Below, piece by piece: positions 42,613 through 56,701 of a stretch of DNA of 64,000 bases. The stretch is from Nereida sp. MMG025 (GTDB taxonomy: Bacteria > Pseudomonadota > Alphaproteobacteria > Rhodobacterales > Rhodobacteraceae): NCBI RefSeq assembly GCF_021654165.1, contig NZ_JAKFZN010000001.1, positions 620,001-684,000 on the forward strand, read 5' to 3'. How positions within the stretch are numbered: the stretch's first letter is position 1; the number at the start of each line of letters is the position of its first letter. The position numbers and the translations under genes are program-made. The notes under the pieces were generated by a model. It saw nothing but the letters and a program-made list of their open reading frames with translations. It made no database searches and was not told the DNA's origin.

Positions 42613-43614
42613 ATGACACCTTTACGCATCGCAATTAACGGGTTCGGCCGGATCGGGCGCGTGGTTTTGCGCCAGTTGCTTACGTCGCCCCATCATTCCG
42701 ACATCAAGGTGGTCGCGATCAATGATATCGCGCCAATTGAGACCTGCGCTTATTTGTTCAAATACGATAGCGTCTATGGCCCCTGCCCCCTGCCCGTTTG
42801 CATAGAAGCTGGCGATCTGCGGATCGGTGACCACGCCATCCCCCTGCATCGCCACGAAAACTTGCGTGATGTTGATCTGGGGGGTGTTGATGTTCTTTTG
42901 GAATGCACAGGCCGCGCTACCACACGCGAGGTTGCCCAAGCAGGTCTGATCGCGGGGGCTAGGTCCGTTCTGATTTCCGGCCCCTCACAGGCCGCGGATG
43001 TGACAACTGTTTTGGGCGCCAACGATCACGAGCTGGCAAATGCGCGCATCGTATCCAATTCATCGTGTACGACGAACGCGATTGCCCCTTTGCTGTGCCG
43101 GCTGGACCAAAGCCTTGGCATCAATCGTGCGCATATCACCACAATCCACTGCTACACAGGCAGTCAGCCCACCGTGGACGTGCCTGGCCCATCGCTTGAA
43201 CGAAGCCGTGCCGCAGCAAATTCGATGATCCCGACCACGACCAGCGCAGCCACCCAGATCACACAGGTCTGCCCGCAAATGAGCGGGCGGCTTAGCGTTG
43301 CCGCGGTGCGTGTCCCAAGTCTGTCTGTTTCAGCCATCGATGCGGTGGTGCAGCTGCAGCGCACACCCAAAGATGAGGTGCATGAAGCAGTCAGGAATAT
43401 CTGCGCCGATGGACATATCATCGGAAAAACAGATGATCCCTGTGTGTCGTCTGACATGCGCGGCAGGCCGGAATCCTTGGTGATCGCTCTGCCTGAGCTG
43501 CAAATGATTGGTGAGACCCAACTTCGTTTATTCGGGTGGTACGACAACGAATGGGGCTTTTCGGCACGTATGGTAGATATGGCCCGCAAGATCGCGGCAC
43601 GCACGCTTTCCTAA
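42613..43614 (+). CDS. Divergent glyceraldehyde-3-phosphate dehydrogenase-like protein
   Basis: The 333-residue protein has the GAPDH fold: NGFGRIGR, active-site C152 (NSSCTTNAIAPL), H179 (TIHCYTGSQ) and the WYDNEWGFSARMVD C-terminus. Several family-invariant spots differ. The YTNDQ after the His is YTGSQ, STGAAK is TTSAATQ (Thr replaces Lys) and SAPAK is SGPSQ. INDI favours NAD over NADP. It follows bhcD by 18 bases and should be co-transcribed. It may be a GAPDH paralogue for gluconeogenic flow from C2 compounds or act on another phosphorylated or small aldehyde. Confidence 0.8.
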   Translation: MTPLRIAINGFGRIGRVVLRQLLTSPHHSDIKVVAINDIAPIETCAYLFKYDSVYGPCPLPVCIEAGDLRIGDHAIPLHRHENLRDVDLGGVDVLLECTGRATTREVAQAGLIAGARSVLISGPSQAADVTTVLGANDHELANARIVSNSSCTTNAIAPLLCRLDQSLGINRAHITTIHCYTGSQPTVDVPGPSLERSRAAANSMIPTTTSAATQITQVCPQMSGRLSVAAVRVPSLSVSAIDAVVQLQRTPKDEVHEAVRNICADGHIIGKTDDPCVSSDMRGRPESLVIALPELQMIGETQLRLFGWYDNEWGFSARMVDMARKIAARTLS

Positions 43615-43635
43615 GCCGTTGCGATCCAAAAATGA

Positions 43636-43668
43636 AAAAGCCCCCGCATCATGACGGGGGCTTTTTTT
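43636..43668. terminator. Bidirectional terminator between GAPDH-like gene and permease
   Basis: A perfect 11 bp stem (AAAAGCCCCCG with CGGGGGCTTTT) with an 8-base loop is flanked by A and T runs on each side. It lies 22 bases after the GAPDH-like stop and 16 bases from the stop of the convergent permease gene, so it can serve both. Confidence 0.92.
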
Positions 43669-43683
43669 AGTGGTTGTGCGAAC

Positions 43684-45120
43684 CTATCTGGCATCGTCCT
43701 TTGGCAAAGACCCCGTACCGTGGCCTTGCATACTGCCCGAGACTTCTTCGGTGGCCTCTGCGGCAAGTTCATGGGGCAAAACAAGGTTGAGCACGATTGC
43801 GATGAAAGCCGCTGGCAGCAAACCCGAGGTCATCAAAATACGCGCGGTATCAGGCAATCCTGCAACAGCGCCGGGTTCAAGCTGAAGGCCCAGACCAATT
43901 GACAGCGAGATCGCAAAAATCACCATGTTGCGACGGTTCCAATCCACGTCCGACAGCATCGAAATGCCAGCGGCCACAACCATACCAAACATGACAATCA
44001 CGCCGCCGCCCAGAACCTCAATCGGGACCGTGCGGATCACCCCACCCACTTTGGGCACCAGCCCGCAGATGATCAGAAAGACTGCACCGCAGGTCACAAC
44101 ATGGCGCGACATTAGGCCGGTCATCGCGATCAGGCCGACGTTCTGGCTAAAGGATGTGTTGGGAAAGCCGCCGAAGATACCCGCAACAGCCGTGCCGACA
44201 CCATCGGCATATGTCGCACCCTGAATTTCTGTGTCGGTTGCCTCACGACCCGCACCACCCTTGGTGATACCCGATACATCGCCCACGGTTTCAATCGCTG
44301 AAATGAACGCCATCAGACAAAAACCGATAATCGCCGCTGCAGAAAATTCGAACCCGTATTTGAAAGGTTGGGGTAACGCAAAAGCTGCCGAACGTTCCCA
44401 TGATCCAATCACGGCGGACCACTCCAGAATACCAACTCCCAAGGCGTAGAAATAGCCAACGATAAGCCCGATCAGAACAGCAGATACAGACAGCATGCCT
44501 TTGGTGAAGAACTTCAAGCCAAGGGTGACAAAAATGACGACCAATGCCGCCGACCAATTCAAAAGTGAGCCGTATTCAGGCGTGCCAATCGCTGGAACGC
44601 CGCCAGCCGCATATTGAATCCCCACCTTGACCAGCGCCAAACCAATCATTGTCACGACCAGTCCCGTCACCAAAGGAGGCAAGGCAAAACGGATCTTGCC
44701 GATGAATAGGCCCAAAACGGCGTGGAACAGACCACCAATGATCACGCCGCCAAAAAGTGCGGCCAAACCATCAACGCCCTTACCCGCCACAAGTGGGATC
44801 ATGATCGGGATAAAGGCAAAGGACGTGCCCTGTACGATGGGCAACTTGGCGCCAACAGGCCCAAGGCTGATGGTTTGCAGCAAGGTGGCAACCCCGGCAA
44901 ACAACATGGACATCTGTATGAGATAAAGCAGCTCAGGAAAATCGGGGCTGTTTGAGCCAAACCCGAAGCCAGCCGCCCCCGCAACAATGATCGCGGGTGT
45001 GACGTTTGACACAAACATCGCCAGCACATGCTGAATCCCCAAGGGGATCGCTTTTGCAAGCGGTGGTGTGTAATTTGGATCGCGCATCTGTTGCGGTGTT
45101 CCGATTGAAGTATCAGCCAT
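43684..45120 (-). CDS. Xanthine/uracil permease (NCS2 family)
   Basis: The 478-residue membrane protein starts at ATG 45120 behind GAGGGACTG. It has about 12-14 helices and the NCS2 motifs: AIPLGIQHVLAMFVSNVTPAIIVAG, QGTSFAFIP, PNTSFSQNVGLIAMTGLMSR. It imports a purine or pyrimidine base by proton or sodium symport. Location with urate and allantoin genes favours xanthine, urate or another purine. It is on the same strand as allA and puuE-uraD and downstream of them by 40 bp. Confidence 0.88.
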   Translation of the reverse strand: MADTSIGTPQQMRDPNYTPPLAKAIPLGIQHVLAMFVSNVTPAIIVAGAAGFGFGSNSPDFPELLYLIQMSMLFAGVATLLQTISLGPVGAKLPIVQGTSFAFIPIMIPLVAGKGVDGLAALFGGVIIGGLFHAVLGLFIGKIRFALPPLVTGLVVTMIGLALVKVGIQYAAGGVPAIGTPEYGSLLNWSAALVVIFVTLGLKFFTKGMLSVSAVLIGLIVGYFYALGVGILEWSAVIGSWERSAAFALPQPFKYGFEFSAAAIIGFCLMAFISAIETVGDVSGITKGGAGREATDTEIQGATYADGVGTAVAGIFGGFPNTSFSQNVGLIAMTGLMSRHVVTCGAVFLIICGLVPKVGGVIRTVPIEVLGGGVIVMFGMVVAAGISMLSDVDWNRRNMVIFAISLSIGLGLQLEPGAVAGLPDTARILMTSGLLPAAFIAIVLNLVLPHELAAEATEEVSGSMQGHGTGSLPKDDAR

Positions 45121-45160
45121 TTCAGTCCCTCGCTGTTGTTTTCTTTGTCCCGTGTTTTTT

Positions 45161-45649
45161 TTAATCTGGCACGATCGAATACGGGCTGTCGAACCAGTGT
45201 TCTTGAAGGTTTGCGCCAGGCCCAATGCGGTCCACGACCGCAAACAACCCAGGCTCACAAAGCGGTGTCAGCACGCCGTGCCACGTGCCGCGGTGGAAAT
45301 TGATGGCTTGTCCTGCCGATGATGCGAAAGCCAAAGGTGTTCCTGGTTGACCATCCTCATCAGGTGCCACGACAATCAAAAACCCATGCTCGGACATCGG
45401 AATGAACGCCTGAGATCCCTCCGGGTGACGTTCCATCATCTCAAGCTCCAATGGCAATGTGCGAGGCTCGGCTTTGAAAAGGCTTATGCCTGCTTTGCCT
45501 TGGGTGAACTCAAGGGTGGCGCGGTCATGGTAGCGTCCGCATTTGCCTTGGTTGATGATCATGTCCGCCTCACCCGAGGTATCGAGAACGTCACCAAAAG
45601 GCGCGAAGGCATCATGCGTCAGGGGCTGGATGATGATCGGATGGGTCAT
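45161..45649 (-). CDS. allA: Ureidoglycolate lyase
   Basis: The 162-residue cupin-like enzyme (IIIQPLTHDAFAPFGDVLD, MMERHPEGSQAFIPM, FHRGTWHGVLTPL) splits ureidoglycolate into glyoxylate and urea. The length is typical. The ATG overlaps the stop of puuE-uraD by 4 bp, so the two are coupled. Its product glyoxylate is the substrate of the bhc gene products encoded 3-8 kb away. Confidence 0.94.
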   Translation of the reverse strand: MTHPIIIQPLTHDAFAPFGDVLDTSGEADMIINQGKCGRYHDRATLEFTQGKAGISLFKAEPRTLPLELEMMERHPEGSQAFIPMSEHGFLIVVAPDEDGQPGTPLAFASSAGQAINFHRGTWHGVLTPLCEPGLFAVVDRIGPGANLQEHWFDSPYSIVPD

Positions 45650-47076
45650 GACTGGAACTTATCGAGCAGACGAAGCTCGGCAATTCTTTCGACTTGGCGG
45701 CAGGCCTCTGCGAACTCGATGTCGCGCGGGTTCTCAATTCGGCGACGGAACGCTTCTAAAATAGACGCTTTGGTATTGTCTTTGACCGCAATAATGAAAG
45801 GAAAACCATGGCGTTTGACGTATTGCGCATTCAACTTTTGAAACAGGTCACGCTCTTCATCCGTCAGCAGATCAAGCCCTGCACCTGCTTGCTCTGCGGT
45901 GCTGTCGGCTGTCAGTTTCCCTGCGGCGGCCAGCTTGCCCGCCAGATCGGGGTGCGCCTTCAAAACACCCAATCGCTGCGCATCTGATGCACGCCGAAAC
46001 ACCCGCGCCAAGGCTTGGTGAATGCCTGCCGCGGTGTCATAGGTCGGCCCAAGCTCGCCGTCAAAGGCGCTCTCGGCAATCCAAGGTGAATGCTCAAAAA
46101 TGCCTCCGAACTCGGCGACAAAGGTCGTGCGTGACATCTTGGACGGGCGTTGCATTCGGGGTGCGGGATGCGTGCTGGCCCAATGTTCGGCAACATCAAG
46201 GCGTGTGGCAAACCAGACATCGTCATGACTTTTCATGTAATCTATGGCCCGGCGCAGGGCAGCCGCGCGCCCCGGACGCCCCGCAATGCGGCAATGCAGG
46301 CCTATAGACATCATGGCAGGACGACCGTTGCGCCCCTCCTCCAGCAGATAATCGAAGCTGTCTTTCAAATAGCTTTCGAATTGATCGCCCGATGTAAAAC
46401 CCGCCTGAATGCCAAACCGCATATCATTGCAATCCATCGTGTAAGGAACGATGAGTTGATCCGTGCCATTAAAGGACATCCAATAGGGCAGATCGTCGGC
46501 GTAGCTGTCCGCAACATAGGCAAACTGACCCGTCTGAGCCGCAAGGCGCACTGTGTTGTTTGAGCACCGGCCCGTGTACCAACCGCGCGGCGGCTCTCCC
46601 GTGGCTTCGGTATGCAGCGCGATCGCTTCGGCAATTTGAGCACGCTCCTGATCTTCGGGCATGTCCTTGTGTTCAACCCACTTCAAACCGTGACTGGCGA
46701 TTTCCCAACCAGACGTCTTCATCGCCGCAACCTGCTGCGGGGCACGCGCCAGGGCAGTTGCCACGCCGTAAACCGTTACGGGTAAATCGCTGAGCATGCG
46801 GTGAAGGCGCCAAAACCCCGCGCGACTGCCGTATTCATACAAGGATTCCATATTCCAGTGACGTTGCCCCGGCCAAGGCTGCGCGCCTGTGATTTCGGAC
46901 AAGAACGCCTCAGATGCCGCATCACCATGCAGGATGTTGTTTTCGCCGCCTTCTTCGTAATTCAAGACAATCTGGACAGCGATATTGGCCCCATTCGGCC
47001 AATTAGCTTTGGGTGGGTTCGGACCATATCCTGTCATGTCACGGGGGTATCGGTTCACGGAATCGACCTCTTTCAT
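45646..47076 (-). CDS. Bifunctional allantoinase (PuuE type) - OHCU decarboxylase
   Basis: The 476-residue fusion starts at ATG 47076 after AAGG; a GTG four codons upstream is possible. Residues 1-300 are a polysaccharide-deacetylase-fold allantoinase (NRYPRDMTGYGPNPP, VLNYEEGGE, GWYTGRCSNNT, HCRIAGRPGRAAALR). Residues about 310-476 are 2-oxo-4-hydroxy-4-carboxy-5-ureidoimidazoline decarboxylase (FVAEFGGIFEHSPWIAE, KAHPDLAGKLA, LNAQYVKRHGFPFIIAV). It converts OHCU to allantoin and allantoin to allantoate. The gene is divergent from uraH. Confidence 0.94.
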   Translation of the reverse strand: MKEVDSVNRYPRDMTGYGPNPPKANWPNGANIAVQIVLNYEEGGENNILHGDAASEAFLSEITGAQPWPGQRHWNMESLYEYGSRAGFWRLHRMLSDLPVTVYGVATALARAPQQVAAMKTSGWEIASHGLKWVEHKDMPEDQERAQIAEAIALHTEATGEPPRGWYTGRCSNNTVRLAAQTGQFAYVADSYADDLPYWMSFNGTDQLIVPYTMDCNDMRFGIQAGFTSGDQFESYLKDSFDYLLEEGRNGRPAMMSIGLHCRIAGRPGRAAALRRAIDYMKSHDDVWFATRLDVAEHWASTHPAPRMQRPSKMSRTTFVAEFGGIFEHSPWIAESAFDGELGPTYDTAAGIHQALARVFRRASDAQRLGVLKAHPDLAGKLAAAGKLTADSTAEQAGAGLDLLTDEERDLFQKLNAQYVKRHGFPFIIAVKDNTKASILEAFRRRIENPRDIEFAEACRQVERIAELRLLDKFQS

Positions 47077-47212
47077 TGTTGCCTTCACTTTATGCCAAAA
47101 GAATGCTCTTCATTTTCAAAAAAAATTCGAAAGACCCATTTGTATGCGCGCCTTTGATGCGAGCTGTCGGATCAGTCTATAAGATGGAAATCATGGTCTG
47201 AGGAGACGCCCT

Positions 47213-47566
47213 ATGTCTGGATATCTGACAACGCACGTTCTTGACACGGCACGCGGTTGCCCTGCGCAGGGCCTGAAGATCGAACTGTTCAGACTGGACG
47301 GCGAAGCGCGCACACATCTCAAAACGCTGATGACCAATGCGGATGGCCGCACGGATGAACAAATCCTGCCCGAAGCAGTTTTCCAAACGGGGGTTTATGA
47401 GCTGGTCTTTCATGCAGGCGACTATCTGGATGCCTCGGGTGTCGCACCTGAAGCCCCCCGTTTCTTGGACGTTATTCCGCTTCGGTTCGGCATGTCCGAG
47501 CATAGCCACTACCATGTGCCACTTTTGCTTTCCCCATTTGGCTATTCCACTTATCGCGGCAGTTAG
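47213..47566 (+). CDS. uraH: 5-hydroxyisourate hydrolase
   Basis: The 117-residue transthyretin-related protein has the N-terminal LTTHVLDTARGCPAQ, R-DGEARTHLKT and the C-terminal YRGS signature. It hydrolyses 5-hydroxyisourate to OHCU, between PuuD and the UraD domain. A GAGGAG site precedes the ATG. It is divergent from puuE-uraD (136 bp gap) and converges on the LysR gene with a 4 bp overlap. Confidence 0.96.
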   Translation: MSGYLTTHVLDTARGCPAQGLKIELFRLDGEARTHLKTLMTNADGRTDEQILPEAVFQTGVYELVFHAGDYLDASGVAPEAPRFLDVIPLRFGMSEHSHYHVPLLLSPFGYSTYRGS

Positions 47567-48483
47567 CCTGATGACGCCGTATCGCGGATGACAGCACCTA
47601 TACGCTCAATTACGAAATCCATAAACATACGCGCCTTGGGGTCCTGCCGCCGGCGGTGGGTGAACAAACACGCCATTTGGACGGGTGCGGGCGGTGTTTG
47701 CGATGCGACAGGCACAAGTCGACCCTTTTCTAAGTGATCGGCAATCTCAAACACGGGCTTCATAGCAATGCCGCGTCCCGCCAAGGCCCAATCGGTCAGC
47801 ACATCGCCATCGTCAGATTCGTAGCGCCCTTTGACAGAATAGCGTTTCGTCTCACTGCTGGTTTGCAGCGGCCACTGAAACTCGGTCGCCCCGGGGAAAC
47901 GCAGGTTCAAACACTCGTGGTTGTCGTTCAGCAGGTCAGCCCCCGTTTCTGGCATCCCGCGGGCGGCGATGTAGTCAGGCGAGGCGCATAAAACCCGCTC
48001 AACATCTGCGATCTTGCGGATGCGTAAGGTGCTGTCTTCTGGCTGACCTAGGAAAAACGCAAGGTCCAAGCCTTCTGTCGTCAAATCCACCTTTCGATCT
48101 GTCAGGCGCAAACGAACACTGACATCTGGGTATTTATCAAGAAACCCGGGCACTTGCGGGGCGATTAACCTGCGCCCGACACCAAGGGGTGCTGCGACAT
48201 AAAGCGATCCTTTCGGGTTATCGGTGATACGAACAACCTGCGCCTCTGCCGCCTCTACGGATTCAAGGATTTCGCAGGCGCCGCCATAAAATGCCTTGCC
48301 CTGTTCGGTTGCGGTCAAACTTCGGGTGGTCCTGCGAAACAATCGCACACCAAGCTTGTCCTCGAGCTGCGAAATGCGCGAGGATGTTAAAGCAGGCGAA
48401 ATACGCAGATCACGGCCTGCCGCCGACATGCTGCCCAATTCGTAGACACGAACAAACGTGCGGATATTATCAAGGTAAGACAT
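47563..48483 (-). CDS. LysR-family transcriptional regulator
   Basis: The 306-residue LysR protein has an N-terminal winged helix (RTFVRVYELGSMSAAGRDLRISPALTSSRISQLEDKLGVRLFRR) and a substrate-binding domain. It is divergent from puuD across 99 bp and lies within the purine genes, so it most likely controls puuD and perhaps uraH in response to urate or a ureide. The gap contains GGTATCG/CGATACC-like half sites but no clear operator. The effector is not readable from sequence. Confidence 0.88.
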   Translation of the reverse strand: MSYLDNIRTFVRVYELGSMSAAGRDLRISPALTSSRISQLEDKLGVRLFRRTTRSLTATEQGKAFYGGACEILESVEAAEAQVVRITDNPKGSLYVAAPLGVGRRLIAPQVPGFLDKYPDVSVRLRLTDRKVDLTTEGLDLAFFLGQPEDSTLRIRKIADVERVLCASPDYIAARGMPETGADLLNDNHECLNLRFPGATEFQWPLQTSSETKRYSVKGRYESDDGDVLTDWALAGRGIAMKPVFEIADHLEKGRLVPVASQTPPAPVQMACLFTHRRRQDPKARMFMDFVIERIGAVIRDTASSG

Positions 48484-48582
48484 TCTTCGGACTTTTTTGA
48501 TACTGCTTGGCGTTTGGTTGCGATACCAGAATAATTGACCTTGGCATAGGGTGTTGGGAACTGGATTCGTCGGAGAACCGTC

Positions 48583-49818
48583 ATGTATGACATCGCTATC
48601 TTATGGGATTGGATCGCTTTCAGCGTGCGTTGGTTGCACGTCATCACTGCCATGGCTTGGATCGGAGCGTCTTTTTACTTCATTGCGCTTGATCTGATGC
48701 TCAAGCCAAATGATGCGCTGCCCGATGGGGCCTACGGTGAAGAATGGGAAGTGCACGGCGGCGGCTTTTATCACACTGTCAAATACATGGTGGCGCCGGC
48801 ACGCATGCCCGAGCATCTGACCTGGCATAAATGGCAAAGCTACACCACTTGGCTGTCTGGCGCGGCCCTGCTGATGATTATCTATTGGGTCGGCGGAGAG
48901 CTTTATTTGCTTGATCCGACCAAGGCCGACCTTGCCCTATGGCAAGGCATTTTGATCTCTGCAGGCTCGCTTACCGTCGGTTGGATTGTCTATGACGCGA
49001 TGTGCAAATCCAAACTGGCGGACACGCCCACGGTGCTGATGTTGCTTTTGTTTGGGGTGCTGGTGATCATGTCGTGGGGATACAATCAGATCTTCACAGG
49101 CCGTGCTGCTTTGCTGCATTTGGGTGCGTTTACGGCGACGATCATGACCGCGAATGTGTTTTTCCAGATCATGCCGAACCAAAGGATCGTGGTGCAGGAC
49201 CTTAAGGAGGGTCGCACACCTGATGCCAAATACGGCAAGATTGCCAAGGTGCGGTCTACCCACAATAACTACCTGACATTGCCAGTGGTCTTTTTGATGT
49301 TGTCCAACCACTATCCACTGGCCTTTGGCACGCAATATGCCTGGATCATCGCATCGCTGATTTTCCTGACGGGCGTCACCATCCGCCACTACTTCAACAC
49401 CATGCACAAAACCGGCAAAGGCCCCCATTGGACCTGGGGTGTCACAGTGCTTTTGATGCTCGTCATTGCGTGGCTTTCAACCGTGCCGGGGCATGAGACA
49501 TGGGAGGAAGCCGAGGCACGCGCACTGACACCCTATGAGGCGCAATTCACCCAAGTTGCCAGCTTTGACGATGCCTATGACGCAGTCCTTGGCAACTGTT
49601 CGATGTGCCATGCCCGCGAACCCGTGTGGGGCAATATGCAATGGGCGCCCAAAGGTGTTTTTCTGGAAACGCCTGCTGACGTCGCACGGCACGCCGAGGC
49701 AATCTATCTTCAAGCCGGACGAAGCCATGCCATGCCACCGCCCAACGCCGTCCAGATGACGGCGGAAAGCCGAACAAAAATTGTTGCTTGGGTGAAAGAG
49801 GCGCGCGCGCAAAACTAG
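48583..49818 (+). CDS. puuD: Urate hydroxylase PuuD
   Basis: The 411-residue membrane protein has about eight helices starting with WIAFSVRWLHVITAMAWIGASFYFIALD. It ends in a cytochrome c domain with C339-x2-C342-H343 (CSMCHA) and a probable axial Met in SHAMPPPN. PuuD oxidises urate to 5-hydroxyisourate and passes electrons to the respiratory chain instead of to O2 as uricase does. It completes the urate-to-allantoate set with uraH and puuE-uraD. Confidence 0.94.
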   Translation: MYDIAILWDWIAFSVRWLHVITAMAWIGASFYFIALDLMLKPNDALPDGAYGEEWEVHGGGFYHTVKYMVAPARMPEHLTWHKWQSYTTWLSGAALLMIIYWVGGELYLLDPTKADLALWQGILISAGSLTVGWIVYDAMCKSKLADTPTVLMLLLFGVLVIMSWGYNQIFTGRAALLHLGAFTATIMTANVFFQIMPNQRIVVQDLKEGRTPDAKYGKIAKVRSTHNNYLTLPVVFLMLSNHYPLAFGTQYAWIIASLIFLTGVTIRHYFNTMHKTGKGPHWTWGVTVLLMLVIAWLSTVPGHETWEEAEARALTPYEAQFTQVASFDDAYDAVLGNCSMCHAREPVWGNMQWAPKGVFLETPADVARHAEAIYLQAGRSHAMPPPNAVQMTAESRTKIVAWVKEARAQN

Positions 49819-49917
49819 AATGATACGCAAGGGCCCGCGAGGCATTATTCATTTTCCTTCCCTGCGTTTGACCGCTAAGAGCGTGGCAGATGTTACCGCT
49901 AAAGGGAGCGTGGAACG

Positions 49918-55270
<5,353 letters not shown>

Positions 55271-55274
<4 letters not shown>

Positions 55275-56701
55275 TTGGTGGTCTCAAGCGCTGAGACGTA
55301 TAGGTCGTGATAGGCCGCCGCAGATGTTTGCCATCCGACAGGTTGTTTCATCGCGTTTTGTTGCATTTTTTTCCAAGTTTTGCGGTCTTTGAAAAGTTCG
55401 TTGATCCGCTCCAACGCATTTGCCAATGCCTGCGCCGTGATTGGAAAGAATTGCACGCCAGTGGCAACACCGCGCGCCAGCGCAGCCGGTGACGCGTTGA
55501 TCACAGTATCAGCAAGCCCACCCGTCAGCGCCACCAACGGCACCGTGCCATAACGCAGACCGTAAAGCTGCGTCAGGCCACACGGCTCAAACCGCGATGG
55601 GACAAGAATGACGTCCCCGCCCGCCATCATCTGATGGGAAAGTTGCTCGTCATAGCCAATCTTGACGGCAACATTTTCGTGGCCATCCGCGGCCTCTAGC
55701 AAGGCAATCTCTAGCCGTGGATCACCTGATCCCAGTAAGGCCAGCTGGCCACCATCGGCCAGAAGGCTTGGCAACGCTTCAAGCAACAGGTCGATGCCCT
55801 TTTGTTCGGTCAGCCGCGAGACCAGAACGTAAAGCGGCCCCTTGGATGGCCGCAAACCAAAGGTTTTGCGCAAGGTCTTTTTGTTGGCTGCTTTGCCCGC
55901 CGCGGTTTTATAGGTTTGGATGTTGGGGTCCGTTTCGGGGTTCCACGCCTCCAGATCAATGCCATTCACGATGCCCAACACATCCGCACGCCGCGCTGCC
56001 AAAACCCCGTCCATTCCAATCCCGAACTCGGGTGTAAGCAGCTCTTCGGCATAGGTCTGGGACACCGTATTGATCTTGGTCGCGCCGATCAGCCCTGCCT
56101 TCAGCGCTGATATTTGGCCCCAGAATTCAAAGTGATCGGCTGTAAACCGCGTTGGTTCAAGGTCCAGCGTCTTTAGTTTCGATGCATCCGCATTTCCATG
56201 AAACGCGATGTTGTGAATGGTAAAGACGAAAGGCGTGGGTTGGTTCAGATCATGCAAATACTCGGGCGTCAGGCCTGCCTGCCAGTCATGACCATGGACA
56301 AGATCAGGCGTCCACCCACCTGCGCCATCCTTTGCGATCTGCGCCGCGACTTTGCACAAAGCTGCAAATCGCTCTGGATTGTCGGGCCAGTCATTGCCCG
56401 TTGCATTCGCATATATCGCGCCGTCGCGATCATAAAGATGCGGCGCGTCAAGGATCAGAAGGTCGACACCTGCCAAACGGCAGGCCAGCAATTTAGCGGC
56501 CCCACCGAAAAGACCCGCATAGGTTTCGACCACCTCGGCCTTATCAATCTGGCTCAGTACCGTCCGGTAGCCGGGCAGCAAAACGCGCACGGCAACGCCA
56601 TGTTCGGCCAAAGCGACAGGCAAGGCCCCCGCAACATCGGCAAGCCCTCCCGTTTTAACCAACGGGGCACATTCTGAGACGACAAACAGCGCCTTGATCA
56701 T
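55271..56701 (-). CDS. glgA: Glycogen synthase
   Basis: The 476-residue GT5 glycosyltransferase has ADP-glucose-binding KTGGLADV near the N-terminus and the VSRLTEQKG and [21 protein letters not shown] motifs. It extends alpha-1,4-glucan chains from ADP-glucose. It overlaps glgC by 4 bp and glgX by 4 bp. The length is normal. Confidence 0.96.
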
